64,000 bases of DNA from an uncultured Prevotella sp. (lineage in GTDB: Bacteria; Bacteroidota; Bacteroidia; Bacteroidales; Bacteroidaceae), in contig CAJOFA010000003.1 of assembly GCA_905233985.1 (NCBI GenBank), positions 62,001 to 126,000 of the forward strand, read 5' to 3'. Shown in pieces: positions 25,034 to 32,798 of this stretch. The notes beneath the pieces are model-generated. The model saw only the letters and a list, made by a program, of their open reading frames with translations. It was not told the DNA's origin and did no database searches. The translations under genes and the position numbers were made by a program. Each line of letters opens with the position of its first letter. The first letter of the stretch is position 1.

Positions 25034-26098
25034 ATGATACTTGAACAAATAGAACAGCTGCTTAACGAAGTTAAGACACTGCAAGCAAAAAACGCCGAGG
25101 ACATCGAGGCTCTGCGCCTGAAATACCTCAGCAAAAAAGGTGAAATCAATGCGCTCATGGCCGACTTCCGCAACGTTCCTGCGGAGGAGAAGAAAGCCGT
25201 GGGCATGAAAATCAACGAGCTAAAGCAGACCGCCTTCGACCGCATCAACGCATTGAAGGAACAGATTGAGGAGCAGGGAGCAGGCGATGCAGAACAGCAC
25301 ATTGACCTGACGCGCACCCCCTACCCCATCTCTCTGGGCACACGTCATCCGCTGACCATCGTGACGAACGAGATTATCGACATCTTCTCGCGCATGGGTT
25401 TCGTGCTGGCCGACGGTCCTGAGGTGGAGGACGACCTGCACGTGTTCACGAAGATGAACTTTGCTGCCGACCATCCTGCCCGTGACATGCAGGACACGTT
25501 CTTCGTGTCGCAGCACCCCGACGACGTGACGAAGAACATCCTGCTGCGCTCGCACACCTCGTCGGTACAGGCACGCGTCATGGAGCACATGCACACCGAG
25601 AACGGCAAGCTGACGGCGCCCATTCGCGTCATCTGCCCGGGTCGTGTCTATCGTAACGAGGCCATTACCGCCCGCGCACATTGCTTCTTCCATCAAGTGG
25701 AAGGTCTCTACATCGACAAGAACGTGTCGTTCACGGACTTGAAGCAGGTGCTGCTGTCGTTTGCCCGCGAGATGTTCGGCGCCGACACGAAGATTCGTCT
25801 GCGCCCGTCATACTTCCCCTTTACGGAGCCTTCAGCCGAGATGGACATCTCGTGCTTTATCTGCGGCGGCAAGGGTTGCGGCTTCTGCAAACATACCGGC
25901 TGGGTAGAAATCTTAGGCTGCGGTATGGTTGACCCGAACGTGCTGGAACTGTGCGGAATCGACTCGAAGGAGTACAGCGGCTATGCCTTCGGCATGGGCG
26001 TAGAGCGCATCACCAACCTGAAGTATCAGGTGAGCGACTTGCGCATGTTCTCTGAGAACGACACCCGCTTCCTGCGCGAGTTCGAGTCTGCCAGCTAA
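25034..26098 (+). CDS. pheS: Phenylalanyl-tRNA synthetase alpha subunit
   Basis: 354 aa from ATG 25034 (MILEQIEQLLNEVKTLQAKN); the in-frame TTG upstream lies inside the -7 box and is rejected. N-terminal coiled coil (1-90), then the class II core: HPLTIVTNEIIDIFSRMGF, DDLHVFTKMNFAADHPARD, LLRSHTSSVQARVM, PGRVYRNEAITARAH, FPFTEPSAEMD and GMGVERITNLKY. The CFICGGKGCGFCKHTGW part is the Cys-rich insert seen in many bacterial PheS. It forms an alpha2beta2 enzyme with PheT, which is not in this window. Confidence 0.98.
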   Translation: MILEQIEQLLNEVKTLQAKNAEDIEALRLKYLSKKGEINALMADFRNVPAEEKKAVGMKINELKQTAFDRINALKEQIEEQGAGDAEQHIDLTRTPYPISLGTRHPLTIVTNEIIDIFSRMGFVLADGPEVEDDLHVFTKMNFAADHPARDMQDTFFVSQHPDDVTKNILLRSHTSSVQARVMEHMHTENGKLTAPIRVICPGRVYRNEAITARAHCFFHQVEGLYIDKNVSFTDLKQVLLSFAREMFGADTKIRLRPSYFPFTEPSAEMDISCFICGGKGCGFCKHTGWVEILGCGMVDPNVLELCGIDSKEYSGYAFGMGVERITNLKYQVSDLRMFSENDTRFLREFESAS

Positions 26099-26135
26099 AT
26101 AACTGAGAAACTTAAGAATCCCCGGAAACGAAGAA

Positions 26136-26756
26136 TTATTCCATCGGGAACAAACCATAGAGTTTGGCGTCGATCATGTCAGTAACCTGTTTGAAGGCTT
26201 CATGGTCGTCGCCAAACTTGCATTTGTCGCCGTCCACAATAATAAGGTTACCCTTGTAACCGGCAATCCACTCCTCATAACGGTTGTTCAGTCCCTGCAG
26301 GTAGTCCAGCTGGATGGTCTGCTCGTAGTCGCGTCCGCGCTTCTGAATCTGTGCGACGAGGTTGGGAATGGTCGAGCGGATGTAGATCATCAGGTCGGGC
26401 AATTTCACCAGCGACATCATCAGGTCAAACAGGTCCGTATAGTTCTGGAAGTCACGGTCGCTCATCATACCCTGCCCGTGCAGGTTGGGCGCGAAGATGC
26501 GTGCATCCTCGAAGATGGTTCGGTCCTGGATGATAGTCTCCTGCGACTGTGCAATCTCCACTACTTCCTTAAAGCGTTTGTTCAGGAAGTAAATCTGCAA
26601 ATTGAACGACCAGCGCTTCATATCGGCATAGAAGTCAGCCAGATAGGGATTGTTGTCAACGGGTTCAAAACGTGGTGTCCAGCCATACCGTTTGGCCAGC
26701 ATCTTGGTCAGCGTAGTCTTTCCGCTACCGATGTTTCCTGCTATTGCTATGTGCAT
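26136..26756 (-). CDS. Deoxynucleoside kinase, copy 1
   Basis: 206 aa. P-loop AIAGNIGSGKTTLTKML, the DRTIFEDARIF (DRS/DRT) motif and LPDLMIYIRSTIPNLVAQIQKRGRDYEQ with the lid Arg residues. The family phosphorylates deoxyribonucleosides (deoxyadenosine/deoxyguanosine kinases) for dNTP salvage. Substrate cannot be told from sequence by eye. It lies 14 bp downstream of a paralogue of the same length and the pair is probably cotranscribed; in lactobacilli such tandem kinases form heterodimers, which is a reasonable guess here. Confidence 0.9.
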   Translation of the reverse strand: MHIAIAGNIGSGKTTLTKMLAKRYGWTPRFEPVDNNPYLADFYADMKRWSFNLQIYFLNKRFKEVVEIAQSQETIIQDRTIFEDARIFAPNLHGQGMMSDRDFQNYTDLFDLMMSLVKLPDLMIYIRSTIPNLVAQIQKRGRDYEQTIQLDYLQGLNNRYEEWIAGYKGNLIIVDGDKCKFGDDHEAFKQVTDMIDAKLYGLFPME

Positions 26757-26770
26757 ATATTTATATTTTA

Positions 26771-27391
26771 TTAGTCTTTAAACAATCCGAACAGCGTCCG
26801 GTCAATCTTATCGACGATGCCGGCAAAGTGCTTCGGCTCGTGCTCAAAGTCAAGGTCATCGACATCGACCACCAACAGGCGGCCCTTGTAGCGCTTGAAG
26901 ATAAAATCCTCGTAGCGCTCGTTGAGGTTCTGCAGGTATTCCAGCTGGATGGTCTGCTCGTAGTCGCGCCCACGCTTCTGGATGTTTTCAACGAGATGCG
27001 GTACCGACGCCCTCAGATAGATCATCAGCTCGGGCAGCCTCACCGTACTCATCATCTGCTCGAACAGCTCCATGTAAGTGTCGAAGTCGCGGTCGCTCAG
27101 GTTGCCCATCGCCTTGTTGTTGGCGGTGAACACATAGACGCCCTCGAAGATGCTACGGTCCTGGATGATGGTGTGCTGCGCCTCGTTGATGCGCAACAGG
27201 TCGCGGAAGCGCTCCTTGAGAAAGTACACCTCAAGTGCGAACGACCACCGGCGGATGTCCTTGTAGTAGTCCTCCAGATAGGGATTGTCCGTCACCGCCT
27301 CGAAACGTGCCTCCCACCCGTAGTGGCGGGCCAGCATGTTCGTCAATGTCGTCTTTCCACAACCTATGTTTCCGGCTATTGCTATATACAT
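26771..27391 (-). CDS. Deoxynucleoside kinase, copy 2
   Basis: 206 aa. P-loop AIAGNIGCGKTTLTNML, DRSIFEGVYVF motif, LPELMIYLRASVPHLVENIQ, and YEQTIQLEYLQNLNERYEDF. Colinear with its neighbour throughout, so they arose by tandem duplication. A -7 box TATCTTTG is on the minus strand at 27421-27428, about 30 bp upstream, and probably serves both kinase genes. Confidence 0.9.
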   Translation of the reverse strand: MYIAIAGNIGCGKTTLTNMLARHYGWEARFEAVTDNPYLEDYYKDIRRWSFALEVYFLKERFRDLLRINEAQHTIIQDRSIFEGVYVFTANNKAMGNLSDRDFDTYMELFEQMMSTVRLPELMIYLRASVPHLVENIQKRGRDYEQTIQLEYLQNLNERYEDFIFKRYKGRLLVVDVDDLDFEHEPKHFAGIVDKIDRTLFGLFKD

Positions 27392-27515
27392 ATATTATAC
27401 GTATGGTTTTTAGTTGAGTGCAAAGATATAAAAAAATGTCGAACCAACACACGTCCATACCGTTAAAAATGATAAAAGAACGCATAACATGCCACGCTTT
27501 ATGATTTTTTTTGCG

Positions 27516-27523
27516 TAACTTTG
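27516..27523 (+). promoter_or_regulatory. -7 box for the nudix gene
   Basis: TAACTTTG, 41 bp before the start codon; the -33 region is a T-rich stretch without a perfect TTTG. Confidence 0.45.
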
Positions 27524-27563
27524 GCTCCATAGAAACAATGAAACACAAAAAAATACCACGACT

Positions 27564-27965
27564 ATGGAAAAGAAGAAACAGAAAACCCGTCGCGTCGTCG
27601 CTGCCGTCATCCAGCGCGGCGACAAGTACCTGTGCATGAAGCGTACGCGCAGCCGCTACCCCTACATCTCCGAGCGCTGGGAGTTCCCCGGCGGCAAGGT
27701 GGACGGCAACGAGACCGACCACGAGGCGCTGCTGCGTGAGATACAAGAGGAAATGCGGTGGGACATCTACGTCGGGCGCAAGATTGCAGAGTTTGACTAC
27801 GACTACCCCGACTTCACCACCCACCTCGCCGCCTACCTCTGCCGCTGCGACGACGAGGACACGTTCCTGCTGCTCGAGCATCTGGATTATAAGTGGTTAA
27901 AACGCGACGAACTGAGCCAACTCGACTGGACCGCCGCCGACCTCAAACTGCTGGAGTATCTCTGA
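27564..27965 (+). CDS. MutT-like nudix hydrolase
   Basis: 133 aa. Starts MEKKKQKTRRVVAAVIQRGDKYL; nudix box GGKVDGNETDHEALLREI followed by QEEM (fits GX5EX7REUXEE; the usual Gly after EEX is Arg). WEFPGGK and the small size fit the (8-oxo)-dGTP diphosphatase MutT branch, which cleans the nucleotide pool. Upstream of it lie two nucleoside kinases on the other strand, a thematic neighbourhood of nucleotide metabolism. Confidence 0.87.
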   Translation: MEKKKQKTRRVVAAVIQRGDKYLCMKRTRSRYPYISERWEFPGGKVDGNETDHEALLREIQEEMRWDIYVGRKIAEFDYDYPDFTTHLAAYLCRCDDEDTFLLLEHLDYKWLKRDELSQLDWTAADLKLLEYL

Positions 27966-28019
27966 CTACGCAGTTTGTAAATGAATTTTGAGATCTTTGG
28001 AGAAAACAGTTTAATAAAT

Positions 28020-28050
28020 TTTGAGGAAACAAAAAAAAGCATTATCTTTG
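28020..28050 (+). promoter_or_regulatory. Promoter of the PIN toxin-antitoxin pair
   Basis: TTTG (28020-28023) and TATCTTTG (28043-28050), spacer 19 bp, 17 bp before the first ATG. Confidence 0.6.
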
Positions 28051-28066
28051 CACACAAATAATTATA

Positions 28067-28291
28067 ATGATTATGGCAGCAACAGTATTAAACGAAGCCC
28101 AGCTTGAATTGCTGAGGATGATGTCCGTCTTCAACACTCCTGAGGCTGTTACCGACCTGAAGCAGGCAATCTCCGATTATTTTGCCCAGAAAACAGAAGA
28201 TGAAATAGACAAGCTTTGGGCAGACGGCACCCTGACGGATGCAAAGGTAGAGAGTTTTCGCTCTCTTCATGAGCGCACAGCCTACAAGTAA
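28067..28291 (+). CDS. Putative antitoxin of a PIN-domain toxin
   Basis: 74 aa, acidic, mostly helical (LNEAQLELLRMMSVFNTPEAV, LKQAISDYFAQKTEDEIDKLW). The Met at 28073 is an alternative start. It sits 8 bp upstream of a PIN-family gene, a common pairing in Bacteroidales. It would neutralise the toxin by direct binding; the family is not named here because I only recognise it by its context and pattern. Confidence 0.75.
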   Translation: MIMAATVLNEAQLELLRMMSVFNTPEAVTDLKQAISDYFAQKTEDEIDKLWADGTLTDAKVESFRSLHERTAYK

Positions 28292-28299
28292 CAGAAAGT

Positions 28300-28719
28300 A
28301 TGGACAACGTAGTCATCGACACGAACAGCCTAATTATGGCTATATCATCGAGAAGCGCCTACCATAAGATTTGGAAGTCGTTTCTCGCAGGTGACTATTG
28401 TCTCTGCATCTCAAACGAAATCCTTGAGGAATACGCTGAAGTTATTGCACGTAATATCAGTGTCAATGTTGCCCGCTATGTGGTTTACACCATCATGGAG
28501 CGTAAGAATGTCAGACAAATAACACCCTCCTATAAATGGAAGCTCATTACAGCAGACCCCGATGACAATAAATTTGTAGATTGCGCCATCGCCGCCAATG
28601 CAAGATGCATTGTAACAGAAGACCACCACTTCAATGTACTTAAAGAAATCGGATTTCCATCAGTAGATGTTGTCAGTATTGATGACTTCCTGAAAGAAAT
28701 CCTGTCAAAATACTCATAA
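28300..28719 (+). CDS. PIN-domain toxin (putative ribonuclease)
   Basis: 139 aa. COG1569-type PIN domain: VVIDTNSLIMAI (first Asp), EILEEYAEVI (Glu), ITADPDDNKFVDCAIAA (Asp-Asp/Asp) and IVTEDHHFNVLKEIGF. The acidic residues that bind metal are all present, so it is probably an active RNase. Partner antitoxin is directly upstream. Confidence 0.88.
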   Translation: MDNVVIDTNSLIMAISSRSAYHKIWKSFLAGDYCLCISNEILEEYAEVIARNISVNVARYVVYTIMERKNVRQITPSYKWKLITADPDDNKFVDCAIAANARCIVTEDHHFNVLKEIGFPSVDVVSIDDFLKEILSKYS

Positions 28720-28796
28720 TGTCAAACCCTTAAAACTGTACCGCCTATGGGCTGAGATAGATACGATGCGTAAGCATCAAGGACATAAGGATTGAA

Positions 28797-28962
28797 CGTC
28801 CACTTTTGATTCTTGTTATCCGAAATCTGCAAATTTCAATAACCTACAAGATAGAAGTAGATGGTTCACGCCGTTCGGCGTGGGCTTTTGCTCGTTTAAG
28901 TAGGTAAGGTGTTTGCAGATACCTGGATAACGTAGACGAAGTAAGTAGTCCACGTTTTTATT
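28797..28962 (+). ncRNA. Candidate long rod-shaped structured RNA
   Basis: Between the PIN gene and the next gene the sequence folds by eye into a rod: CGTCCAC with GTAGACG (one mismatch), GTTATCC (28815-28821) with GGATAAC (28925-28931), ATCTGCAAA (28825-28833) with TTTGCAGAT (28912-28920), ACCTAC with GTAGGT, a large internal loop, and a terminal CACGC-CGTTCG-GCGTG hairpin (28867-28882). A terminator-like structure and T-run end it near 28962. No reading frame of note. A 6S-like RNA (6S-Flavo type) is a possibility on shape only. A small GATGC/GCATC hairpin precedes it at 28764-28777. Confidence 0.5.
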
Positions 28963-29020
28963 TTGTGTCCTGTGAGAACGATATAATTCACTTTATTATA
29001 AACTTAAAACTACAAAAATT

Positions 29021-29524
29021 ATGACAAATATCGTATTAAGCGCTGATTCAAATGGAGTTTTCTTTTTAATAATATCTTTGGTAATGGATGTTTTGGTTCT
29101 TATTATGATTGCCAAATTCTTTGAAATTGCAAAAGATATAAAAACCATGCTATTCTTTGTTCAAAAAATTAGCAAGAACACGGAAACAAATAATAAAAAC
29201 GTTAGTGTTGCATCAATACCAACCTCTGAAGAATTGAGAAGAGGGATAATTGGAACCTGGAAGCATATGGACATAACTCTTGTCTTTTCTGAAAACGGTG
29301 AATATGAAAAGAAACAACGATACAACTTTGCAGGAACAGACGTGTTTGATACCGCCAAGGGGAAATGGCAAATTGATAGTAATATGATACTATTATCTCC
29401 TATTGAATCTACAAATAAAAATGACATGAAAGAAGAAAGTTATATAATTATGGATTTGTCTTTGTCTTCTATGAGATTCAAAAACAGGGAGAATAATTCG
29501 CAAATATATTTAAACCGCTGTTGA
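29021..29524 (+). CDS. Membrane-anchored lipocalin-like hypothetical protein
   Basis: 167 aa. One N-terminal membrane segment (about 10-33), a short Lys/Asn-rich linker, and a beta-rich domain starting RRGIIGTWKHMDITLVFSENGEY with GKWQIDSNMILLSP, the pattern of lipocalin-like domains. Codon use is AT-rich compared with the neighbours (many AAT, AAA, TTT, ATA), which suggests horizontal acquisition together with the preceding toxin-antitoxin genes. No promoter match found. Function unknown. Confidence 0.7.
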   Translation: MTNIVLSADSNGVFFLIISLVMDVLVLIMIAKFFEIAKDIKTMLFFVQKISKNTETNNKNVSVASIPTSEELRRGIIGTWKHMDITLVFSENGEYEKKQRYNFAGTDVFDTAKGKWQIDSNMILLSPIESTNKNDMKEESYIIMDLSLSSMRFKNRENNSQIYLNRC

Positions 29525-29598
29525 CATTTGTTTAATAAAAATGACATCATTAATGTGCCACCCCAAAATACGCACTGGGACCGCCCCGCTGTGTAAGT

Positions 29599-29653
29599 AA
29601 CAGCCCCCCCCCGACGCTCCTGATGAAAGGAATGTCGGGGGGAGGTTGTTTTT
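29599..29653 (+). terminator. Strong GC-rich hairpin terminator
   Basis: AACAGCCCCCCCCCGAC pairs with GTCGGGGGGAGGTTGTT across an 18-nt loop, followed by TTTTT. It ends the lipocalin-like transcript. The remainder of 29525-30013 holds no gene; 29660-29880 is GC-rich without features I recognise. Confidence 0.7.
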
Positions 29654-29899
29654 AAACTGTCATCTGTCATCTGTCACGAAAGCCCATCATCACCCGCTGC
29701 CACACACTCACCACGGGAATGAAATGCAACGTCTTCCTGCGGTCGAGCCAGGGGTTGTTTCGGGCGGACGCGATGGTGGGATGCAGCACAGGAGATAACG
29801 AGGTCGGGGGCAGGAGATGGGCGGCTGACGCGCAGGCGATAATCGGCTGAAGAAGTGGAAGAAAAAGTGTAAATATTCAAGAAAAAAGTGAGCGAAAAA

Positions 29900-29931
29900 T
29901 TTGGTGGTTTCAAATATTTTTTGTAACTTTG
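29900..29931 (+). promoter_or_regulatory. Promoter of the HU-like gene
   Basis: TTTG (29900-29903) and TAACTTTG (29924-29931), spacer 20 bp. The start is 82 bp downstream, leaving a fairly long 5' leader. Confidence 0.65.
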
Positions 29932-30013
29932 TAACGTTGAAAGAAACCGGAATCTTAACCATTAAAATTAACCCGAAGTTTAACCATTTTAAATCTAAGA
30001 AAGGAAAAAGACT

Positions 30014-30502
30014 ATGGCACAGATGTATGTTAAGTCACAGAACAAGAACTCGAAGTCGGAGGCGTACAACAAGTGGTACCTGCGCGCCGTTTACCCCAAG
30101 AACGCCGTCGGCACGGCTGAGATTGCCGACTTCATCCAGTCGCAGGCCTCGGTGAAGCGCAGCGACGTCATCGCAGTACTCAACGAGCTGGGCGGCGCAC
30201 TGAACCACTACCTGCTGCTTGGCGAGCGCGTGCAGCTGAAGGACATCGGCTCGTTCAAGGTGGGATTCTCCAGCATCGGCGTCAGCAACTCCGACGACGC
30301 CACGGCGCAGAACATCTACGGCGTCCGCGTGCTCTTCCAGCCCGAGACCGTCCGCACGGCACAGACGCCCACCCGCAGCGAGGAGACCGGCGAGATCATC
30401 CGCCACTACACCACCACGAAGAAGATGCTCGAGGGCATCACCTTCGAGGAGACGCACGAGAACGCCGTCACCTCACCGGCTTCCACACCTCCGCAGCCGT
30501 AA
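30014..30502 (+). CDS. HU-related DNA-binding protein (TIGR01201 type)
   Basis: 162 aa. A Bacteroidetes-specific long HU/IHF relative: KWYLRAVYPKNAVGTAEIADFIQ, SVKRSDVIAVLNELGGALNHYLLLG, ERVQLKDIGSFKVGFSS, VRVLFQPE. The tail after about residue 115 is Thr/Glu-rich and not part of the HU fold. Likely a nucleoid-associated protein. It is followed by a palindromic repeat and a terminator. Confidence 0.88.
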   Translation: MAQMYVKSQNKNSKSEAYNKWYLRAVYPKNAVGTAEIADFIQSQASVKRSDVIAVLNELGGALNHYLLLGERVQLKDIGSFKVGFSSIGVSNSDDATAQNIYGVRVLFQPETVRTAQTPTRSEETGEIIRHYTTTKKMLEGITFEETHENAVTSPASTPPQP

Positions 30503-30540
30503 AGCCCCCTCCGACTCCCCCAAGGGGGAGAGAGGTGGAG
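30502..30540. repeat. GC-rich imperfect palindromic repeat
   Basis: CCCCCTCCGACTCCCCCAAG followed by GGGGGAGAGAGGTGGAGG. The same left arm (CCCCCTCCGACTCC) occurs at 1876. Confidence 0.65.
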
Positions 30541-30559
30541 GGTTAAAGGAGGAAGAAAG

Positions 30560-30594
30560 TCCTCTCCATGCAACGACGTGGAGGGGATTTTTTG
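30560..30594 (+). terminator. Terminator of the HU-like gene (repeated element, copy 1)
   Basis: TCCTCTCCA pairs with TGGAGGGGA, then TTTTTT. A 35-bp stretch from 30555 recurs identically at 32764, there lacking the T-run. Confidence 0.7.
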
Positions 30595-30612
30595 CTGATT
30601 TCTTTCTTTTCT

Positions 30613-30644
30613 TTTGGTAATTTGTTAGGTTATTTGTATTTTTG
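30613..30644 (+). promoter_or_regulatory. Promoter of the WG-repeat gene
   Basis: TTTG (30613-30616) and TATTTTTG (30637-30644), spacer 20 bp. Confidence 0.6.
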
Positions 30645-30673
30645 TACCCGGAAACCTGAAGCAAACAACAACG

Positions 30674-31588
30674 ATGAAACACGTTTATCAATTTCTCATA
30701 GCCGTGACGCTGCTGGTGGCAGTGCCGGCAAGTGTGTATGCACAGCAGCAGAAGTGGCAGAGCATGGAAGGAACCAGCGAGGGGCTGACATTGGTGATGG
30801 ACAACAACGGTTTGTACGGCTTCATTGACGAGGCTGGCAAGGTGATTATCCCCTGCCAGTGGGAATGTGCATGGCTCTTCAGCGACGGGCTGGCGATGGT
30901 TGTGAACGATGACAACAAGTACGGCTTCATTGACAAGACGGGCAAAGTGGTCATCCCCTACCAGTGGATACATGCCTACAGTTTCTCGGAGGGTATGGCC
31001 CGCGTGCGTGATGACAGCGGAAAGTGGGGCTTCATCGACAAGACGGGCAAGGTGGTCATTCCCTATCAGTGGAGTGCCGTGGGTGACTTCTCCGAGGGCC
31101 TGGCCAGTGCGTGGGACGACACGAAGAAAGACGGCTTCATCGACAAGACAGGCACGCTAATCATCCCCTATACGTGGCAAGAGGCCAGCAGGTTCTCCGA
31201 GGGCTTGGCCCGCGTCAAGAACGACGACGGTAAATACGGTTATATCAATCGGACGGGAGCGTTGGTCATCCCATGTCAATGGGAATTTGCATGGCACTTT
31301 TCCGAGGGCCTGGCTGGCGTTGAAGATGACAACGGGAAAATCGGTTTCATCGACAAGACAGGCAAGGTGGTCATTCCTTGCACGTGGGAGAGCGCGTTAT
31401 ATTTCTCCGAAGGGCTCGCCAGTGTCATGGATAGCAACAGGAAAACCGGCTACATTGACAAGACGGGCACACTGGTCATCCCCTGTACGTGGCAAGAGGC
31501 ATATCCTTTCTACAAAGGCTACGCCATCGTCAAGGACCAAAAAGGGGAGGAACACAAAATCGACAAGACGGGCAAGGTTGTCGAATAG
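30674..31588 (+). CDS. Secreted WG-repeat protein
   Basis: 304 aa. Signal peptide MKHVYQFLIAVTLLVAVPAS...AQQQ and then eight WG units (YGFIDEAGKVIIPCQWECA, YGFIDKTGKVVIPYQWIHA, and so on), ending in a half unit IDKTGKVVE like the proteins at 13048 and 14635. There is no Lys/Glu linker. Repeats differ mainly in the aromatic/polar positions after IPCQW. Tandem with a second WG gene downstream; the two are separated by a remnant of a third. Confidence 0.85.
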   Translation: MKHVYQFLIAVTLLVAVPASVYAQQQKWQSMEGTSEGLTLVMDNNGLYGFIDEAGKVIIPCQWECAWLFSDGLAMVVNDDNKYGFIDKTGKVVIPYQWIHAYSFSEGMARVRDDSGKWGFIDKTGKVVIPYQWSAVGDFSEGLASAWDDTKKDGFIDKTGTLIIPYTWQEASRFSEGLARVKNDDGKYGYINRTGALVIPCQWEFAWHFSEGLAGVEDDNGKIGFIDKTGKVVIPCTWESALYFSEGLASVMDSNRKTGYIDKTGTLVIPCTWQEAYPFYKGYAIVKDQKGEEHKIDKTGKVVE

Positions 31589-31637
31589 AAACCTATTTCT
31601 ACTTAGACAACATACAAAACCCTACGGAGAGTATAGA

Positions 31638-31755
31638 GTCTAAGGATTAGAAGGATTGAAAGGATAACTGCCTCACACAGGGCCAGAATTATCGCTCCTA
31701 AACTCCTATACTCCTTAGAGAAGAAATAAATCCTTTTAATCCTTTGAATCCTTAG
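31638..31755. repeat. Imperfect inverted repeat of AAGGATT motifs
   Basis: TCTAAGGATTAGAAGGATTG at 31638 and, in inverse orientation, TAATCCTTTGAATCCTTAGA around 31736 can pair over about 27 bp with mismatches. Lies in the spacer between the two WG genes. Confidence 0.45.
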
Positions 31756-31759
31756 AAAG

Positions 31760-31827
31760 AACTACATCGACAAGACGGACGAGGTGGTTATCCCCTGCAA
31801 GATACTTCCGCTCGACAATAAAAACAA
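31760..31827 (+). pseudogene. Remnant of a WG repeat
   Basis: In one frame the DNA reads NYIDKTDEVVIPCKILPLD, which is one WG unit core (compare YIDKTGKVVIPCKW). It has no start, no signal peptide and no neighbouring units. It is most likely left over from deletion or recombination between adjacent WG genes. Confidence 0.7.
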
Positions 31828-31845
31828 AAAAAAATCTTCTTTTGT

Positions 31846-31876
31846 TTTGTATTGTTCTCGCTTATTCGTACTTTTG
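31846..31876 (+). promoter_or_regulatory. Promoter of the second WG-repeat gene
   Basis: TTTG (31846-31849) and TACTTTTG (31869-31876), spacer 19 bp. It rules out the longer in-frame reading starting at 31842. Confidence 0.6.
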
Positions 31877-31919
31877 CAGAAAATTCAACATTATCTACAA
31901 ATTTAAAAGATTAAAACGC

Positions 31920-32747
31920 ATGAAGAAGTTATTTAAGTTTTTTATGGCTACAGCGATGCTGTGGGTGGTGCCGATGTCGTATGCAACGGCTCAGGATCTT
32001 GACAAGTGGGCTGACTCGGGTATATTTATGGAAGGGCTGTGCTATGTCAAGGATGCGAACGGCAAGTATGGTTACGTGAACGAGGAGGGAACACTGGTTG
32101 TTCCATGTAAGTGGAAGGACGCCCATGATTTCAGGGACGGCGTGGCGATAGTTGTCGACGACAACGACAAGATGGGCTATATCGACAAGACGGGCAAGGT
32201 GGTCATACCATGCCAGTGGAATAATGCATGGTCTTTCAGCGAGGGCCTGGCTATGGTCAGGGACGCCAACAGGATGTATGGCTTTATTGACAAGACAGGT
32301 AAACTGGTTATTCCCTGCAAATGGGAATATGCAAACCCATTCTCCGAGGGTCTGGCTGCGGTCCAGGACGACAACGGGAAGTACGGCTTCATCGACAAGA
32401 CGGGTAAACTAGTCATTCCCTGTAAGTGGAACTATTGCAACGATTTCTCCGATGGCTCGGCTGTTGTCTTAGACAACAATTACATGTGCGGCCTCATTGA
32501 TAAAACAGGCAAACTGGTCATCCCCTGCGTATGGTATGAAATGCAAACCCCAAACGAGGGTCTTGTGCCAGTAAAAGACGCCAACGAGAAGTGGGGCTAC
32601 GTTGATATGACAGGTAAGGTGGTCATCCCCTGCAAGTGGAAAGTGGCCTGGAGCTTTTTCAATAGCGGTGAGGCCTATGTGCAGGACGACAATGATAATG
32701 GATTTTGGATTGACAAGACGGGCAAAGTCCTGCGTAAAGAAGAGTAA
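31920..32747 (+). CDS. Secreted WG-repeat protein
   Basis: 275 aa from ATG 31920 (MKKLFKFFMATAMLWVVPMSYATAQ signal). Seven WG units follow (YGYVNEEGTLVVPCKWKDA, MGYIDKTGKVVIPCQWNNA, WGYVDMTGKVVIPCKWKVA, ...). It lacks the Lys/Glu linker. Ends GFWIDKTGKVLRKEE. Similarity among units within the protein exceeds what a fold alone would need, in keeping with repeat expansion. Confidence 0.85.
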   Translation: MKKLFKFFMATAMLWVVPMSYATAQDLDKWADSGIFMEGLCYVKDANGKYGYVNEEGTLVVPCKWKDAHDFRDGVAIVVDDNDKMGYIDKTGKVVIPCQWNNAWSFSEGLAMVRDANRMYGFIDKTGKLVIPCKWEYANPFSEGLAAVQDDNGKYGFIDKTGKLVIPCKWNYCNDFSDGSAVVLDNNYMCGLIDKTGKLVIPCVWYEMQTPNEGLVPVKDANEKWGYVDMTGKVVIPCKWKVAWSFFNSGEAYVQDDNDNGFWIDKTGKVLRKEE

Positions 32748-32763
32748 TAACGATTGCCCTGAG

Positions 32764-32798
32764 AAAGTCCTCTCCATGCAACGACGTGGAGGGGATTA
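32764..32798 (+). repeat. Repeated terminator-like element, copy 2
   Basis: The 35 bp AAAGTCCTCTCCATGCAACG... are identical to 30555-30589. The hairpin is intact but the T-run is replaced by TTACTTG, and its last bases form the stop codon of the convergent yoeB-like gene. Confidence 0.65.

Noticed and set aside
28741..28962. tmRNA, RNase P RNA, SRP RNA or tRNA
   Set aside because: No tag peptide frame, no T-loop sequence or CCA end, and none of the known conserved cores were seen.
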